This document shows, piece by piece, positions 10,381 through 20,724 of a stretch of DNA of 64,000 nucleotides (its first letter is position 1; each line of letters opens with the position of its first letter). Location: positions 1,164,879-1,228,878 of the forward strand of contig NW_020312967.1 in assembly GCF_003265705.1 (NCBI RefSeq), given 5' to 3'. The notes under the pieces are model-generated. The model was not told the DNA's origin. It made no database searches and worked only from the letters and a program-made list of their open reading frames with translations. A program made the position numbers and the translations under genes. This DNA comes from Callorhinus ursinus. Taxonomy: Eukaryota; Chordata; Mammalia; Carnivora; Otariidae.

Positions 10381-11685
10381 CTGCAATAAATAACATTGCT
10401 GCTCTGGAAGCTGACTCTCTGATCATGTTTTATGCAGCAGAATTCAAATTAATAGGAGTTGCTCAGTGTTGTGATATCCATTTTAGACGGAGGCTGTGTA
10501 TGCTTAGGAAACACAAGAAATGCAGCACTCTGAGTCCCTTTGTTTTGCCCTCATAATGATCCTTGGGGACTGCCCCGTGATTGGTAGAACTATGGAGATT
10601 GGTATTTATCATTAAGGAGACTGAAATGACAATGCCAGCTCGTTCACAATCCATCACCCACTGCATATAGACATGGGCAGAGTTTAGATAAGTTGAATAA
10701 AAGGTCCCTCAACATTTGACAAACTTGGTGACTCATCAGAAAAATCACAGATTGAATGGTGTAAATTCTTCGAAATCAGGTAAAGGCAATTCTTTAAACA
10801 GCGCACTTGGAGAGACTGGAGTTTTCTTCCTTGACTGTAGTTCCCTCACACTCATTTTAAAATCAGCTAGAAGGTTAACAATTTTTTTTTTTTTAATAGT
10901 GGGCTTCCCACTGCTACTGCCCAGCATGAAGTCATAATTCTCTGTTTGTGGCATCATAAACATTTCCATAGCAACTGATGGTGATATCAGAGCTCAAGAC
11001 TAGAGTTTCAAGAGGGAAAGGAACTATAGGGACAGATGATATCTTAAAAATAAAGATTATGTTTTCAAGCAGATGTTCCTAAAAGAAAAGAAATGAATGG
11101 AAAGATTACCCACATTAAGGGAAAATCATAATTAGAATGTAGATGCTTATTAAGTAATCATTCAGCTAATGATCTCTTTTCTAGAACAAAGGACAGAAAT
11201 TGAAAAAGGGAAAAAATGAGGGAAATATATCAATGAGAGGATCTTTTATGAACCAATCTATTATTTTAAATACAGATGGCAATATATTTCTTAAATATAG
11301 CTGAGGATGCTTAGTGTTGGATGTACACTGAAGAGATAATTATAATTGCAAGCATTGCTGAATCCATAGGGAAATTTGAGTAGTGTGTTTTCACTGAGGT
11401 ACTTTGAGGAAGATATGCCATAAACCATGTTCATGTATTAGTGATATAAGCAGTTTAACACTAATTATCCAAGTAGAGATTAAATTGCACATTTTATCAT
11501 GATCTCACACCCTTGCCACAGAAAGCATGATTTATGCATTTCAGATTCGTTTGAGGTTTTTTTGTGTTAATGGACTTTTATACCTAGTATAGCACCAAGA
11601 AATGTTGACTCATGTTTCAATACAAACTGAAAACTGAAAAATATAAATTTTTTATTTATTGCTGTCGTAGTGAAGAGATAGGAGA
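10381..11685. other. No supported gene; unique-looking DNA
   Basis: Short frames on both strands (10463-10666, 10716-10937, 10745-10969) overlap one another and have no recognisable content. No repeat family is evident. A T-tract lies near 10882-10894. Confidence 0.5.
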
Positions 11686-12097
11686 GGATGGTACAGTAGG
11701 CAGCTTCTAACTTGGCCCTCCATGAGCCCTGCTTCCTGGTATTCACAGCCTTATCTAATCTCCCTTTGGGTATGGGCTGGATTTAATCTACTTCTAAAAG
11801 AATATGGCAGGAGTGACGGGATTTCAATTCTGGGATAAGGTACCAAAGGAGTATGGCTTCCACCTTGGACACTTGCTCTCCAGCTGCCCAGTTTGGGGAA
11901 AAACTGGCTGCCCTATCTAGCCAGGGTGACCAACTGTCAAAGCTTTCCTAGAACTCTCCTGCTTTTAACACTGAGAGTTCTGTATATGGAGCAGTTGGTC
12001 CCCTAGCAAGAGGGCCATGTGAGTAACCTTAGAATCCCCTGAGGCCTGCCAACAGCCGTGTGAATTAACTTGGAAGGGTTCCTTCTAAAGAAAGGGC

Positions 12098-12808
12098 CAG
12101 CCACCTTTTTCTGTAAAGGACCAGAGAGCAAATATTTTAGGCTCTGCGGCCATTATAGTCTCTGTTACCATGTTTTAATAGTATATGGGATTTGTTTTAA
12201 TTTGGTATGGGAAGATACACACACATGAAAATGACTGTCATTAAGATAAAAGTTTTTATTATATTCATATAGCATGGTATGCAGGACTACTTAGGGAAGT
12301 ATGTAGGTACAATGAGCAGTCAGAGAGGGGAACTGCAGGTTGAGAGCTTTTATTGTGGTTTTCCTGGGAAGGAATGGGCAAGGCAAAGTAAATAGGCTAA
12401 GAAACAAGCTTAGGATTGAACAGTTTGAAAAGTGTGGGCAGGTTTTGGGCACAGGGGCTGTCCCTAGTTGTCTAGGACCTGAGCCTGGAGTGATTAGGCC
12501 AGGGGATAGTGGCTTAGAGTATAAAAGAAGATGGTTGGAGGTATGCGCTCTGGATTGATTGGTTTATATATCAAAGGTGATCTCTCAGGCAAGTTATTAT
12601 CTCTGGGAATTAGCTAACCCTGGTAGGGGCCGTCCCTCCCAGGTCAGCAAAGCCCCAGATATCACAGCATCAAGAATACAGAAAATAGGAAAACATAATT
12701 AATATGCACAAGTAGTCAACTCTGCCATTGTAAAGCAAAAACAGTCATACACAATATATAAACTAATGAGCGTTGCTGTGTTCCTGTAAAGCAGTTTGCT
12801 GACTCCTG
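12098..12808. mobile_element. hAT-type non-autonomous DNA transposon, itself split
   Basis: The left end CAGCCACCTTTTTCTGTAAA and 'AATATTTTAGGCTCTGCGGC', and the right part 'CAACTCTGCCATTGTAAAGC', 'ACAATATATAAACTAATGAG' and 'TTTGCTGACTCCTG', follow a common mammalian short hAT-Charlie-like repeat whose consensus runs 'ggcaaactttttctgtaaagggccag...gtttgccgacccctg'. The two ends are partly complementary. I am not certain of the Repbase name. It is broken by the LTR at 12171-12708. Confidence 0.7.
12171..12708 (-). mobile_element. Solo ERV (gammaretrovirus-like, ERV1) LTR, minus strand
   Basis: About 538 bases bounded by TG...CA. On the minus strand there is an AATAAAAG TATA-like box followed by 'CTCTCTGACTGCTCATTG', then an AATAAA signal (plus-strand TTTATT near 12253-12258) and a short U5. 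This order is typical of ERV1 LTRs. No internal region follows, so it is a solo LTR. Because it sits inside the hAT element, it is the youngest of the three layers. The exact family is unknown to me. Confidence 0.65.
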
Positions 12809-13079
12809 TTTAGGGCTTGCCAATAGCCACTTGACTTAAATCGAAAGCTGGCCCTTCCCCAACAGAGTCTTCAGAAGAGACTGCAGTTCTGGCCACAGTT
12901 GACTGTGTCCTCATGAGAGATCCTGAGCTAGAACAACCCGCCCCCTGGTTTGCCTCACCACTGCCCCAGCTAAACTATACCCAGATTCCTGATCCACAGA
13001 AACTATGAGATCATAAATATCTGTTTTTTAATGTCACTATGCTTCAGGGCACTTGCTATGCAATAACAGATAACTAATA

Positions 13080-13660
13080 AAGATGGGTTGAGTAGAAATA
13101 GCAGAGAATCTTGAAAAGGATCTTAAGTATTTAATGAATTTTTTTCTTTCTTTTTTTTTTAACTGTGCTCCATGGTGGAGCCTCTTCTACAACACCTTTG
13201 ATAAGTCATTTAGACTCTCCTTCAACATTTCTTCTGGAAATTCCTTAGCTCTCAAGAAGTCCATTTCATTTTTTGACAATTCTAATCATTGTAAAAAGCA
13301 TTTCTTGAGATTGGAGTAGGGGACCAAAACTTTCCCTCTCAAAATCATGTATCACTGTCTGAGCTCAGGCTCTGGGCTTGACCCTCTAATCCAGCAATTT
13401 CCAAACTTTGTTTGTGGATTGGTGTACTTGTCGTATTTGACACCTGGAACAGACCATTTTTTAACAACCTTCTCTATACAACCAAATTATTTTCAATAAT
13501 AATAATGTGATAGTCAGAAATCATTATTTTTAAATGGTTCTTTGTTTTTAAAAACAATTTTAAAAGAAAAAATAAATTTCATTTTTAGAGATATTATTCA
13601 AATTCAGTAATTTATTGTTGAAATAAAATTTGCTTTCTCCAAACAAAAATAATATTCCTC
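13080..13660. other. No supported gene; AT-rich, possibly an old hAT remnant
   Basis: The phrase 'AATTTCCAAACTTTGTTTGT' near 13397 recalls hAT-Charlie ends, but I cannot follow it further. The rest is AT-rich without a recognised repeat. Confidence 0.35.
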
Positions 13661-13664
13661 TGCA

Positions 13665-14022
13665 ATGGTATAAGTGTTTGCGTCCCCCCTAAATTCATAA
13701 GTTGAAATCCTAACCCCCCAAAGTAATGGTATTTGGAGGTGGGGTCTTGGGAGATGCTTATATCAAGAAGGTAAGAGCTCTCACGAATGGGATCAGTACC
13801 TTTAAAAGAGGCTCCAGAGAGATTTTCTACCCTCTCCCACCACATGAAGACACAGCAGGAAGGCACCATCTATGAACGAGGAGGTCCTCTCTAAACACCA
13901 AATCTGCTGGTGCCATGATCCTAGGCTGTCAGCCACCTGAACAGTGAGAAATGAATGTGAGTTGTTTATAAGCTGCCCAGTCTGTGGTATTTTGTTACAG
14001 CAGCCTGAGTGCACTTAAGACA
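13665..14022 (+). repeat. MaLR (MST-like) solo LTR
   Basis: Clear MaLR order: 'GTGTTTGCGTCCCCCCTAAA', 'TTCATAAGTTGAAATCCTAA', 'TGGTATTTGGAGGTGGGGTC', 'TTTAAAAGAGGCTCCAGAGA', 'GAAGACACAGCAGGAAGGCA', 'TAAGCTGCCCAGTCTGTGGT' and an end near CTTAAGAC. The LTR looks nearly full length and has no internal sequence attached. Confidence 0.92.
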
Positions 14023-14024
14023 AA

Positions 14025-15750
14025 CTTGCAATTTGTAATCTGCTTCACAGCTTTATAATTTAAACCCAAACAATTCTCCAAGTGGTCAGGTAGAATGACA
14101 AAACTGCTGGGACTCAAGTTCTGGTTCCTGAACTTTGCAATCACCCTACCAACATTGTTTATTTCAAATCTACTGTTTCATTGCAGAAATCTCTAATCCC
14201 ACAGTGACTAAAGACTGTGACCAAGGCAAGCATGAACGGTTCAGAACCATTAGGAACTTACTCTAGAAACCAATTCCTGGAATAGTCGGTGTATTTTGGA
14301 GGCTGGGAGTTTTCCAAATTAGCTTCCATGAAGAATACAATATTTATTGAAGTATATAATAAAAACGTGCCAATCTGAGGCTTATATATCTATCATTAAA
14401 ACCTAAGAGTAACTGCAACAATTATTTTGAACTCAGACCAACAAAAGCTTTTTGGTGGAGGAATATTTTTTTTCCACTGACATTATTCAGAATTGCTGAC
14501 ACATGGTGATAATAAAAAGCAGGCTGACTTTTTCCTGGTATTTTTTAGAGTCACTCTAGTGCCTGAATCAAAGGCAGTCTTCCCTCGCTACCTGCGGAAG
14601 TCCATTTTATAAAGCTGGGGAGAGCAGAGTTTCTCCAGTCAAAACTTGAGCAGAAGACTCTCCACCACCTGATCTGTGCCTGGTCGGGGAAGAGCCAGTC
14701 AAGATCTCCTGAAAGCATTTCTACAGAAGCACCAGGGCTCCATGGAGGAAATCCACAAATTAAAGTCAAACCTATCTGGAAGGAACTCATTTGCACCAGA
14801 AATCTGTGACAGTGGTGGGAGAAGGAGCTTTGAGATGTACAGTTTGGCCAAAAGGCCAACCAAAGTTGGCCTTGTGGAAACATTTCTAAACTATCAGTAA
14901 CTAAAAACAGTCATCAACTATGCTAGGAAGAAAACTGAAGCATCTTTCTATTCTAACTTTCTCTTCTCTCTCTATAAATAATAGAAATTTATATTATAGT
15001 ATGTTGTAACATGAAGACTTGCTCAAAGAGTCTGCAGTTCAAAATGTAGGCTAAAAAGTATCATAGACGTGTGTCAGGCAGTTAACAACATGAATGGCAT
15101 TTTTTTTCCTCTGGACTTTAGGATGTTTCTAGTATTTGCTAATTTTTTAAACATTGTAACTTGCTGTAGCATAGTTTACATCCTCAATAAATATCTAATT
15201 TTCTTAAAGAGGGTCCCCAAATTATAAAACATTAGGCCTCACAAAATCTGGGCCACTCCTGCTGAAAAGCACCAATTTGGTCAAACTCTCTCTCTCCTCC
15301 TCCTCTTTTTCCTCCTTTTCAACAAATAAGGAAATGGAGACATAAAGAAGTTTAATCTATCCTCTCTCCACATAAATGTACTAAAAATATATAATGACCA
15401 CTTTCACATTTTCCCATTTCTTTCTCCTTTTACTAAACTTTCTTGAGAGGCTTTTGCTATCTCTTTAGACTTTAGCCTACTGCCAGCAATATAAAAGCTT
15501 ATACTTTCCTCTTGAATAAATGAATGCTTATTTTGTGTTAGTTGTTTCTCACATAATTTGTTTTCCAGATCTGGAATGTGTAAACTGTCCCATTTCCCTT
15601 TTTCTGAGCACATTCTAGTCTGTTGATGTCCCTTTTAAATTGCAACACCTACAACTATGCATATGGCATGAATTTTATGTTTGATATTCACTAATTAAAA
15701 AACTCAACACTTTCCTTCCCTTAGACTGATTCTAATAACCGTACCACACT
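14025..15750. other. No supported gene; one higher-complexity block
   Basis: Within this stretch 14551-14900 has better base balance than its surroundings and is open on both strands (74 codons plus, 110 codons minus), but neither product has recognisable features and no splice-type boundaries convince me. The remainder is AT-rich with a CT-rich patch near 15285-15320. Confidence 0.45.
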
Positions 15751-15787
15751 ATTTTCTCTGAATCTAACAAAAAGCATTGCTGCTTTT

Positions 15788-15967
15788 ATTTTTTTTTAAG
15801 ATTTATTTATTTATTTATTGGGGGGAAGGACAGAGAGAGAGAATCTCAAGCAGACTTGGTGCTGAGCCCAGAGAAGGACACAGGGCTCGATCTTACGACC
15901 CTGAGATCATGACCTGAGCCAAAACCAAGAGTCAGAGGCTTAACCGACTGAGCCACCCAGGTACCCC
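15788..15967 (-). mobile_element. Can-SINE, minus strand, with offset target duplication
   Basis: A near-complete element ending GCCACCCAGGTACCCC. TCTCTGAATCTAAC (15755-15768) and TCTCTGAATCCAAC (15968-15981) match at 13 of 14 positions. The left copy is separated from the T-tract by about 20 extra bases, so the insert includes sequence beyond the normal tail. Confidence 0.93.
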
Positions 15968-15984
15968 TCTCTGAATCCAACTTT

Positions 15985-17235
15985 AAAAAGTGGTCAGAGG
16001 TTTACTTAGAAACAACAGGAAGCACAAAATGGATATTTATAATCATTATCTCACATTAAGAAAAGTTTTTTAAAAGTCAACAATGGTCTCAATTCCAGGG
16101 TTTAGAATTATCTGGCAAAGTCCATTTCAGAATAGCATTTACAGAATTCTGGAAATAAAAATAAGGCATGTCTTATCATATATCACAATGTTTTGTATAT
16201 TATATTTCTCAAGTATATCAATACTACATATCACAAGTATCATATAACCAAGTGCCTGCCAGCACTCTCAGGGGTTGGCCCACGACCTAAGCACTCATGC
16301 CTTGCCCCACCCTAAGAGACAAAAGCCTGTGAGGAGAAAGGGTGGGAACAGGGAACAGGTACTTAAACCCCTGTCCTCTGCAGCTACTTCTGTCTGGAAG
16401 AGGCGCTCTGGGCAGATGTTTTGAAAAAATCCCAATCCCCATCTTATTTTAAGCCACCACCATCTCTTCCTGAGGATACTACAGCTTTCTGATTTGCGCT
16501 AAAACTTTTGAACCCTTTCCCTTGTTTCTGCCAGGAGAGATGAAGGACACTTTTTCAGTCTGTAATTAGAAGGACTTCTTTCTTTTTGTTCTTGCCTTAC
16601 AGTTTGGCTTTGTTCTGACCAGTCAGCAATCTTACAGGGTTTGTCTTTCCATGACATGAAGAAATCAGGTACAGGCATTGTCTGTGGCGCAAATCCAAAA
16701 ATTAGGTTTGGCCAGGGTATGAGGATGCAGAACTACAAATATGTAGTGACATTTCTAATTTCTTGAATTTTCCATCAAGAAAAGGCAGCATTTATGTTGC
16801 CCATCTAGAAATTCTTGAGATGTCAGTTATGAGTCTCCCATTCACAACACTGAGTATTCAAAGGTGGACAGAGGCAGAACTGGGATAAGCAAAGATTACC
16901 TATGAGACCCTCCACTCTTCATTTTGCCAACCCTTCCCCAGATGATAACATGCCTCTGAGTACTGGTGTGGGGCTCTGTTGTTTTCATCTATTTTCGCTA
17001 GTCTCTTGGTAGGTTTTATGTTTCCTGCCTCTTTTCAAGACCCATCACCCACCAAGTAATTGATCTCAAATGTCTATTCAATTCATCTGTGTCTGCCTAA
17101 TATAACGATGTAATGTGGATGAGGTTAAGCAAATAAACCTATTCTAAGTCTCTGAAGAGTTACACTGAGGCAAGAAATTGGGGATTTCCCAGGGAGAATA
17201 TACCTGAGAGCAGTAGCTTTCTAACTCTTCTTTTT
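15985..17235. other. No supported gene; includes a 41-bp L2-like word
   Basis: Mostly unrecognised sequence. At 16443-16483 a 41-base segment is repeated with one mismatch at 18683-18723 inside an L2. No open frame of interest. Confidence 0.45.
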
Positions 17236-17239
17236 AACC

Positions 17240-17610
17240 TAGACTCATTGCAATTGTTAAACAACAAAATTCAACCAAGTGAATTTGAAGATCTAAGTGG
17301 CTTTATTAAATAATTCATGAATCAAGTAGCATTCCATCTAACAAATCAAAAGGAGCTCCACCTAGCTGCTTAAAAGGAAAGGTTTTTAAAAGTAGAGAAG
17401 GAGGGGAAAAAGGAAAAGAATCCATTATTTGAGGCAAGGCCATCCTCCAAAGCAGAACAGAAAGGGTCTATCAGTAAATTTCCTCGTGTTAACCAGGAAA
17501 TTCCAGGTTGATTGGTTAAAGGTTACCTTCTGGGGTGGTGGTAGGGTTGAAATTGCAGTTAGGTTGAGATTAAGTCTTGGTTTGCTGATATGGAGGTCCT
17601 AACATGAGTG
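17240..17610 (-). repeat. Probable ERV LTR, minus strand
   Basis: The stretch containing 'GGCTTTATTAAATAATTCAT', 'AGCATTCCATCTAACAAATC' and 'AAAAGGAGCTCCACCTAGCT' matches a widespread LTR type read backwards. TTTATT at about 17302-17307 would be the AATAAA signal on the minus strand, with the R-U5-like part to its left. I cannot name the family. Confidence 0.55.
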
Positions 17611-17684
17611 ACTCCATTTTGGGCCTGTGCTTTACTTTTCAACATAATGAATCCATTCTGTACTGTGACACGTTCATCCATCCA

Positions 17685-17792
17685 TATAGATAGACAGATA
17701 GAGAGATATAGAAACTAGATATCTAGAAACTATAGATAAACTAGATAGATCTTTATAGATAGATATATAGATCTAGATAGATAGATATAAAT
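17685..17792. repeat. Imperfect GATA/TAGA tetranucleotide repeat
   Basis: A degenerate array of AGAT units (ATAGATAGACAGATAGAGAG...CTAGATAGATAGATAT) interrupted by CTAGATATCTAG-type palindromic words. Likely a decayed microsatellite. Confidence 0.85.
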
Positions 17793-17850
17793 GAAATAAA
17801 ATTAAAGAATTCACAAAATACTGGAGAAGGCACTATAATGTTTTCAATTT

Positions 17851-17962
17851 TTTAATTTATTATTATTATTTTATGTGGGGCCTGAAGTCAACCACCCTGA
17901 GATCACGACCCAACCTGAGATCAGGAGTCGGATGCTTAACTGAATGAGCCACCCAGGTGCCC
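17851..17962 (-). mobile_element. Internally shortened Can-SINE, minus strand
   Basis: Only the tail (TTTATTATTATTATTTTATG) and the tRNA-like half remain; the CT-rich middle is missing. The flanks CTATAATGTTTTCAATTT (17833-17850) and CTATGATGTTTTCTATTT (17963-17980) match at 16 of 18, so it was a true insertion and the deletion is internal. Confidence 0.92.
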
Positions 17963-17984
17963 CTATGATGTTTTCTATTTAACT

Positions 17985-18540
17985 TTTTTTCTAGTGCTGG
18001 TCAATTCTCACCCATTTTATTCTATTACCCACTGGAGGGTCATGCACATCATTTGAAAAATACTGCCCCATAGGAAACATCAGCAGCCCCCTTTCTCCTG
18101 AGCCACAGCAGTAAACATACCCTATCAGAGATCATGTTGCAGCCCAGCCTGGAACACAGCACAGCAAATGTGAGGGTTTGAGGGAACAGGGAGTGCACTT
18201 GCCTCCCACCTCTGTAAAACAGCCTGTTCTTGCTTTGCTTTTCCTCCTGTATTCTCAGTAACAATATGATCATACCATATGTACTATTTTGTATTTCTCC
18301 GGTCTGCTTTCTCAAATATGCATAACAAGAAAAATGAATAGCACTAATGTCATTTTGTTAAATATGTCTATTATAGAGATGCTATGGTTCAGTGCTAATG
18401 GAGTTTTTTGGTCTTTCTGAATTCCTGATGTTGCATGCTACAGTGATTTATGGAAGGCCAGAGTGTTTTGCTGCAGCAAAGGTCTGTCATGCTAAACACC
18501 CACCAGCTCCCTGCCTATTTTGTTCCACAACCCACATTAA
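17985..18540. other. No supported gene
   Basis: Unrecognised sequence with short overlapping frames on both strands (18049-18315 minus, 18392-18589 plus). No conserved motif stands out. Confidence 0.45.
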
Positions 18541-18603
18541 TTTTCCTGTGATTCAACCCCTACATTCAATCCATCACGAGTCCTATTGACTCTACCTCCA
18601 AAA

Positions 18604-18626
18604 TATACTATATATATATATATATA

Positions 18627-18660
<34 letters not shown>
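18604..18660. repeat. AT dinucleotide repeat
   Basis: Two runs of (AT)n separated by TTC, about 56 bases in all, inside the L2. It can fold back on itself and is probably length-variable. Confidence 0.95.
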
Positions 18661-18661
<1 letters not shown>

Positions 18662-19073
18662 CAGTATCTTCCCAGCCCTCACCTTATTTTAAGCCACCAC
18701 CCTCTCTTCCTGAGGATACTACAATGTCCTCTTAATTGGTTCCCCTGCTTCCAGTCTTGCCTTTCCACAGTCCATGTTCATCCCACAATTAAATTGTTCA
18801 TTTCAAACGTAAATTAGGCAAGGTCATGTCCCGCTTAAAGAAGGGAATATCAAGATATGTGGTGTGTGCATGAGAAAACTCTCTCTCTCTCAAGTAGCAT
18901 GGTTGCTTTAAGAGCGGAATGCCACCTAAAATGTGCAGTTTTCTCAACTGTTGAGATCTTCAGTTATGTGTAGTTCTGTGTGAATGCAAATATAAGGGTG
19001 AAAAAAAATGAAAACCAGTAATTGATTTGTCCCAACTGAATCTCTGTCTCTCTCGCCCGCACTTCCCCCTCTT

Positions 19074-19078
<5 letters not shown>

Positions 19079-19111
<33 letters not shown>
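19079..19111. repeat. CA dinucleotide microsatellite
   Basis: About sixteen CA units between TTCTTA and GTCAGTGG, uninterrupted. Confidence 0.97.
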
Positions 19112-19115
<4 letters not shown>

Positions 19116-19559
19116 GTGGTTTCTAAATCCTAAACCTTGCCACAGCTTCCAGTGCCTACTTGATCTAGGCCTGCCTCCTTCTAGAAGCCATGCCTCAGGT
19201 ACTACTCTCCCTCTCCTTTCTATTTTCCAGCCATACTTAGCACCTTTTCATCCTCCAGACACACTGAGCTTTCCCTAGCTGATAGTTTCTTTGCATGACC
19301 AGCATCCTTTCATTCTTCAGGTCTCAGCTCAAATGGCTCCTTAAAAAAACCCTTCCCTAAAGCAGCACTTCTAAGCCCACTGGGTTTCCTTTATCACAAT
19401 TGGAACCAACCTTGTTTACTCCTTTATATGCTTATTTGTTTGTTTCCCTCTATTAGCAAATAAGACCTCATGAGGCATATTCACCATTAAATTCCAGGAC
19501 TCAGAAAAGTGCTTGTTACATAGTATGCCTTCAATAAACTTATGAAAATTAAGACTTGC

Positions 19560-20550
19560 TTATGTTATGCTTATGTTTAATATGCTATGTTCAAATGGAG
19601 AATGGCATTTAAGCAATTTTTCTTTATTAAAAAATAACAAAAGCCCATTGTGCTCTTTACTTTTTACAACTAAAAGTTACTTTCAGAACATATGAAAACG
19701 CACTTTACTAAACGTAATTTACTAATTTGTTGATTATTCACAAATGCTGATTCCTCAAATGATTGTCCTAATTGGCACGGATTAGAGAAAATGTGCATTA
19801 TATTTTCCCTATCTGGTAAAAATTAATGCTGATTTAAGATTCTCAGTCTGCCCATACTGTTCATAAATAATTACTTTTTCAGGGCAAAAATAGTAACAGA
19901 GAAAAGTACTCTATTTGATCTGTCAATATTCTTTATAGCTTTTAAAATAGCCAATCTCCATATCAGTTAGATACAAAAGATGGTCAACCAAGAGTTGAGC
20001 TGAATCTTTGTCCCTTTTTTTTTGTGACAGGGATATTTGTAGAGGACTTTTCAAGGATACCTTACAGCAGCATGAGGTTAACCAACCACAGCCAGTATCC
20101 AAAATTCTTAAGCTCATTTCAGAACCATAGAACTCGGGAAAATTCTTTGCATGTTTAAGTAAAACTAGTAGTTGCCTGGATATTTGTAAGGGTGCAAAAG
20201 CATTCATTTCAGCTCAAGATCATCTTTCCATCAGAATCCAGTCCTCTCTGGGTTAGGAATGGAAGTTATCTCCATGTAGCCTACACTGACATCTCAATCA
20301 ACCAATTCTCTTCTGCATCAGCTAATCATTTCCTTATAGGTACATCCCGGAGTACATCGGAATACTTGACCTATTTGCGTCAATTAGGCAAAACATTCGT
20401 GCCTCGTGGCAAACACATCCAGTCACACTTTCTCATCACCATCATTGTTAAGACAAGAAGAATTTTTACATTTTATAATGTCCCAATATTAACAGGATCA
20501 GCAGCTGACTTGTAACATGCAGTAAGTGCTGGTCACTCTGCTCACCAATC
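19560..20550. other. No supported gene; AT-rich unique DNA
   Basis: Open frames at 19923-20207 (minus) and 20192-20515 (plus, 107 codons) have no recognisable product. No known repeat is visible. Confidence 0.45.
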
Positions 20551-20554
20551 TTTA

Positions 20555-20720
20555 TTCGTCATTTCACTTAATTCTTCCCTGCCTCAAAACTTTTGAAACA
20601 GCTACAATTATTATCCCCATGCTGCACACGAGAAAAGCGAGGCCCAGAAAAGCTAACTAGGTTTCCCAGGGTCATATGGTCAAGTCCAGCAACGTGAATC
20701 ATGCCCTGCACTCCTATAGC
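20555..20720 (-). repeat. MIR SINE, antisense
   Basis: Pattern 'CATTTCACTTAATTCTTCCC', 'AATTATTATCCCCATGCTGC', 'GAGAAAAGCGAGGCCCAGAA', 'TTTCCCAGGGTCATATGG' follows the antisense MIR core ('tatccccattttacagatgaggaaactgaggc...cccaaggtcac'). Confidence 0.8.
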
Positions 20721-20724
20721 CAAT

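Larger units (their letters stand above)
11690..13080 (+). repeat. MaLR (MST/MLT1-like) LTR split by a nested insertion
   Basis: The left piece (11690 to about 12090) carries 'GCAGCTTCTAACTTGGCCCT', 'TTCCTGGTATTCACAGCC', 'AGAATATGGCAGGAGTGACG' and 'CCTGCCAACAGCCGTGTGAA'. The right piece (about 12845-13080) resumes with 'TCTTCAGAAGAGACTGCAG', 'CTCATGAGAGATCCTGAGC', 'CAGATTCCTGATCCACAGAA' and 'GCAATAACAGATAACTAATA', in LTR order. Together they make one solo LTR interrupted by the hAT-type element. Confidence 0.85.
18545..19560 (+). repeat. Long L2 LINE, plus strand, with two microsatellites
   Basis: Blocks occur in L2 order: 'CAATCCATCACGAGTCCTAT' and 'GACTCTACCTCCAAAATATA' (18569-18606), 'AAGCCACCACCCTCTCTTCC', 'CCCCTGCTTCCAGTCTTGCC', then 'TTCAGGTCTCAGCTCAAATG' (19316-19335), 'TTATTTGTTTGTTTCCCTC' and the 3' end 'TTGTTACATAGTATGCCTTC AATAAA' near 19513-19540. 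The middle (about 18845-19110) is diverged or inserted. Any reverse-transcriptase frame is lost. Confidence 0.85.

Noticed and set aside
17685..17792. Repeated units that might suggest a CRISPR-like array
   Set aside because: Units are 4 bases with no spacers; it is a decayed GATA microsatellite, and the DNA is mammalian.
19027..19278. 83-codon frame with a TH repeat
   Set aside because: Encoded by the CA microsatellite within an L2.
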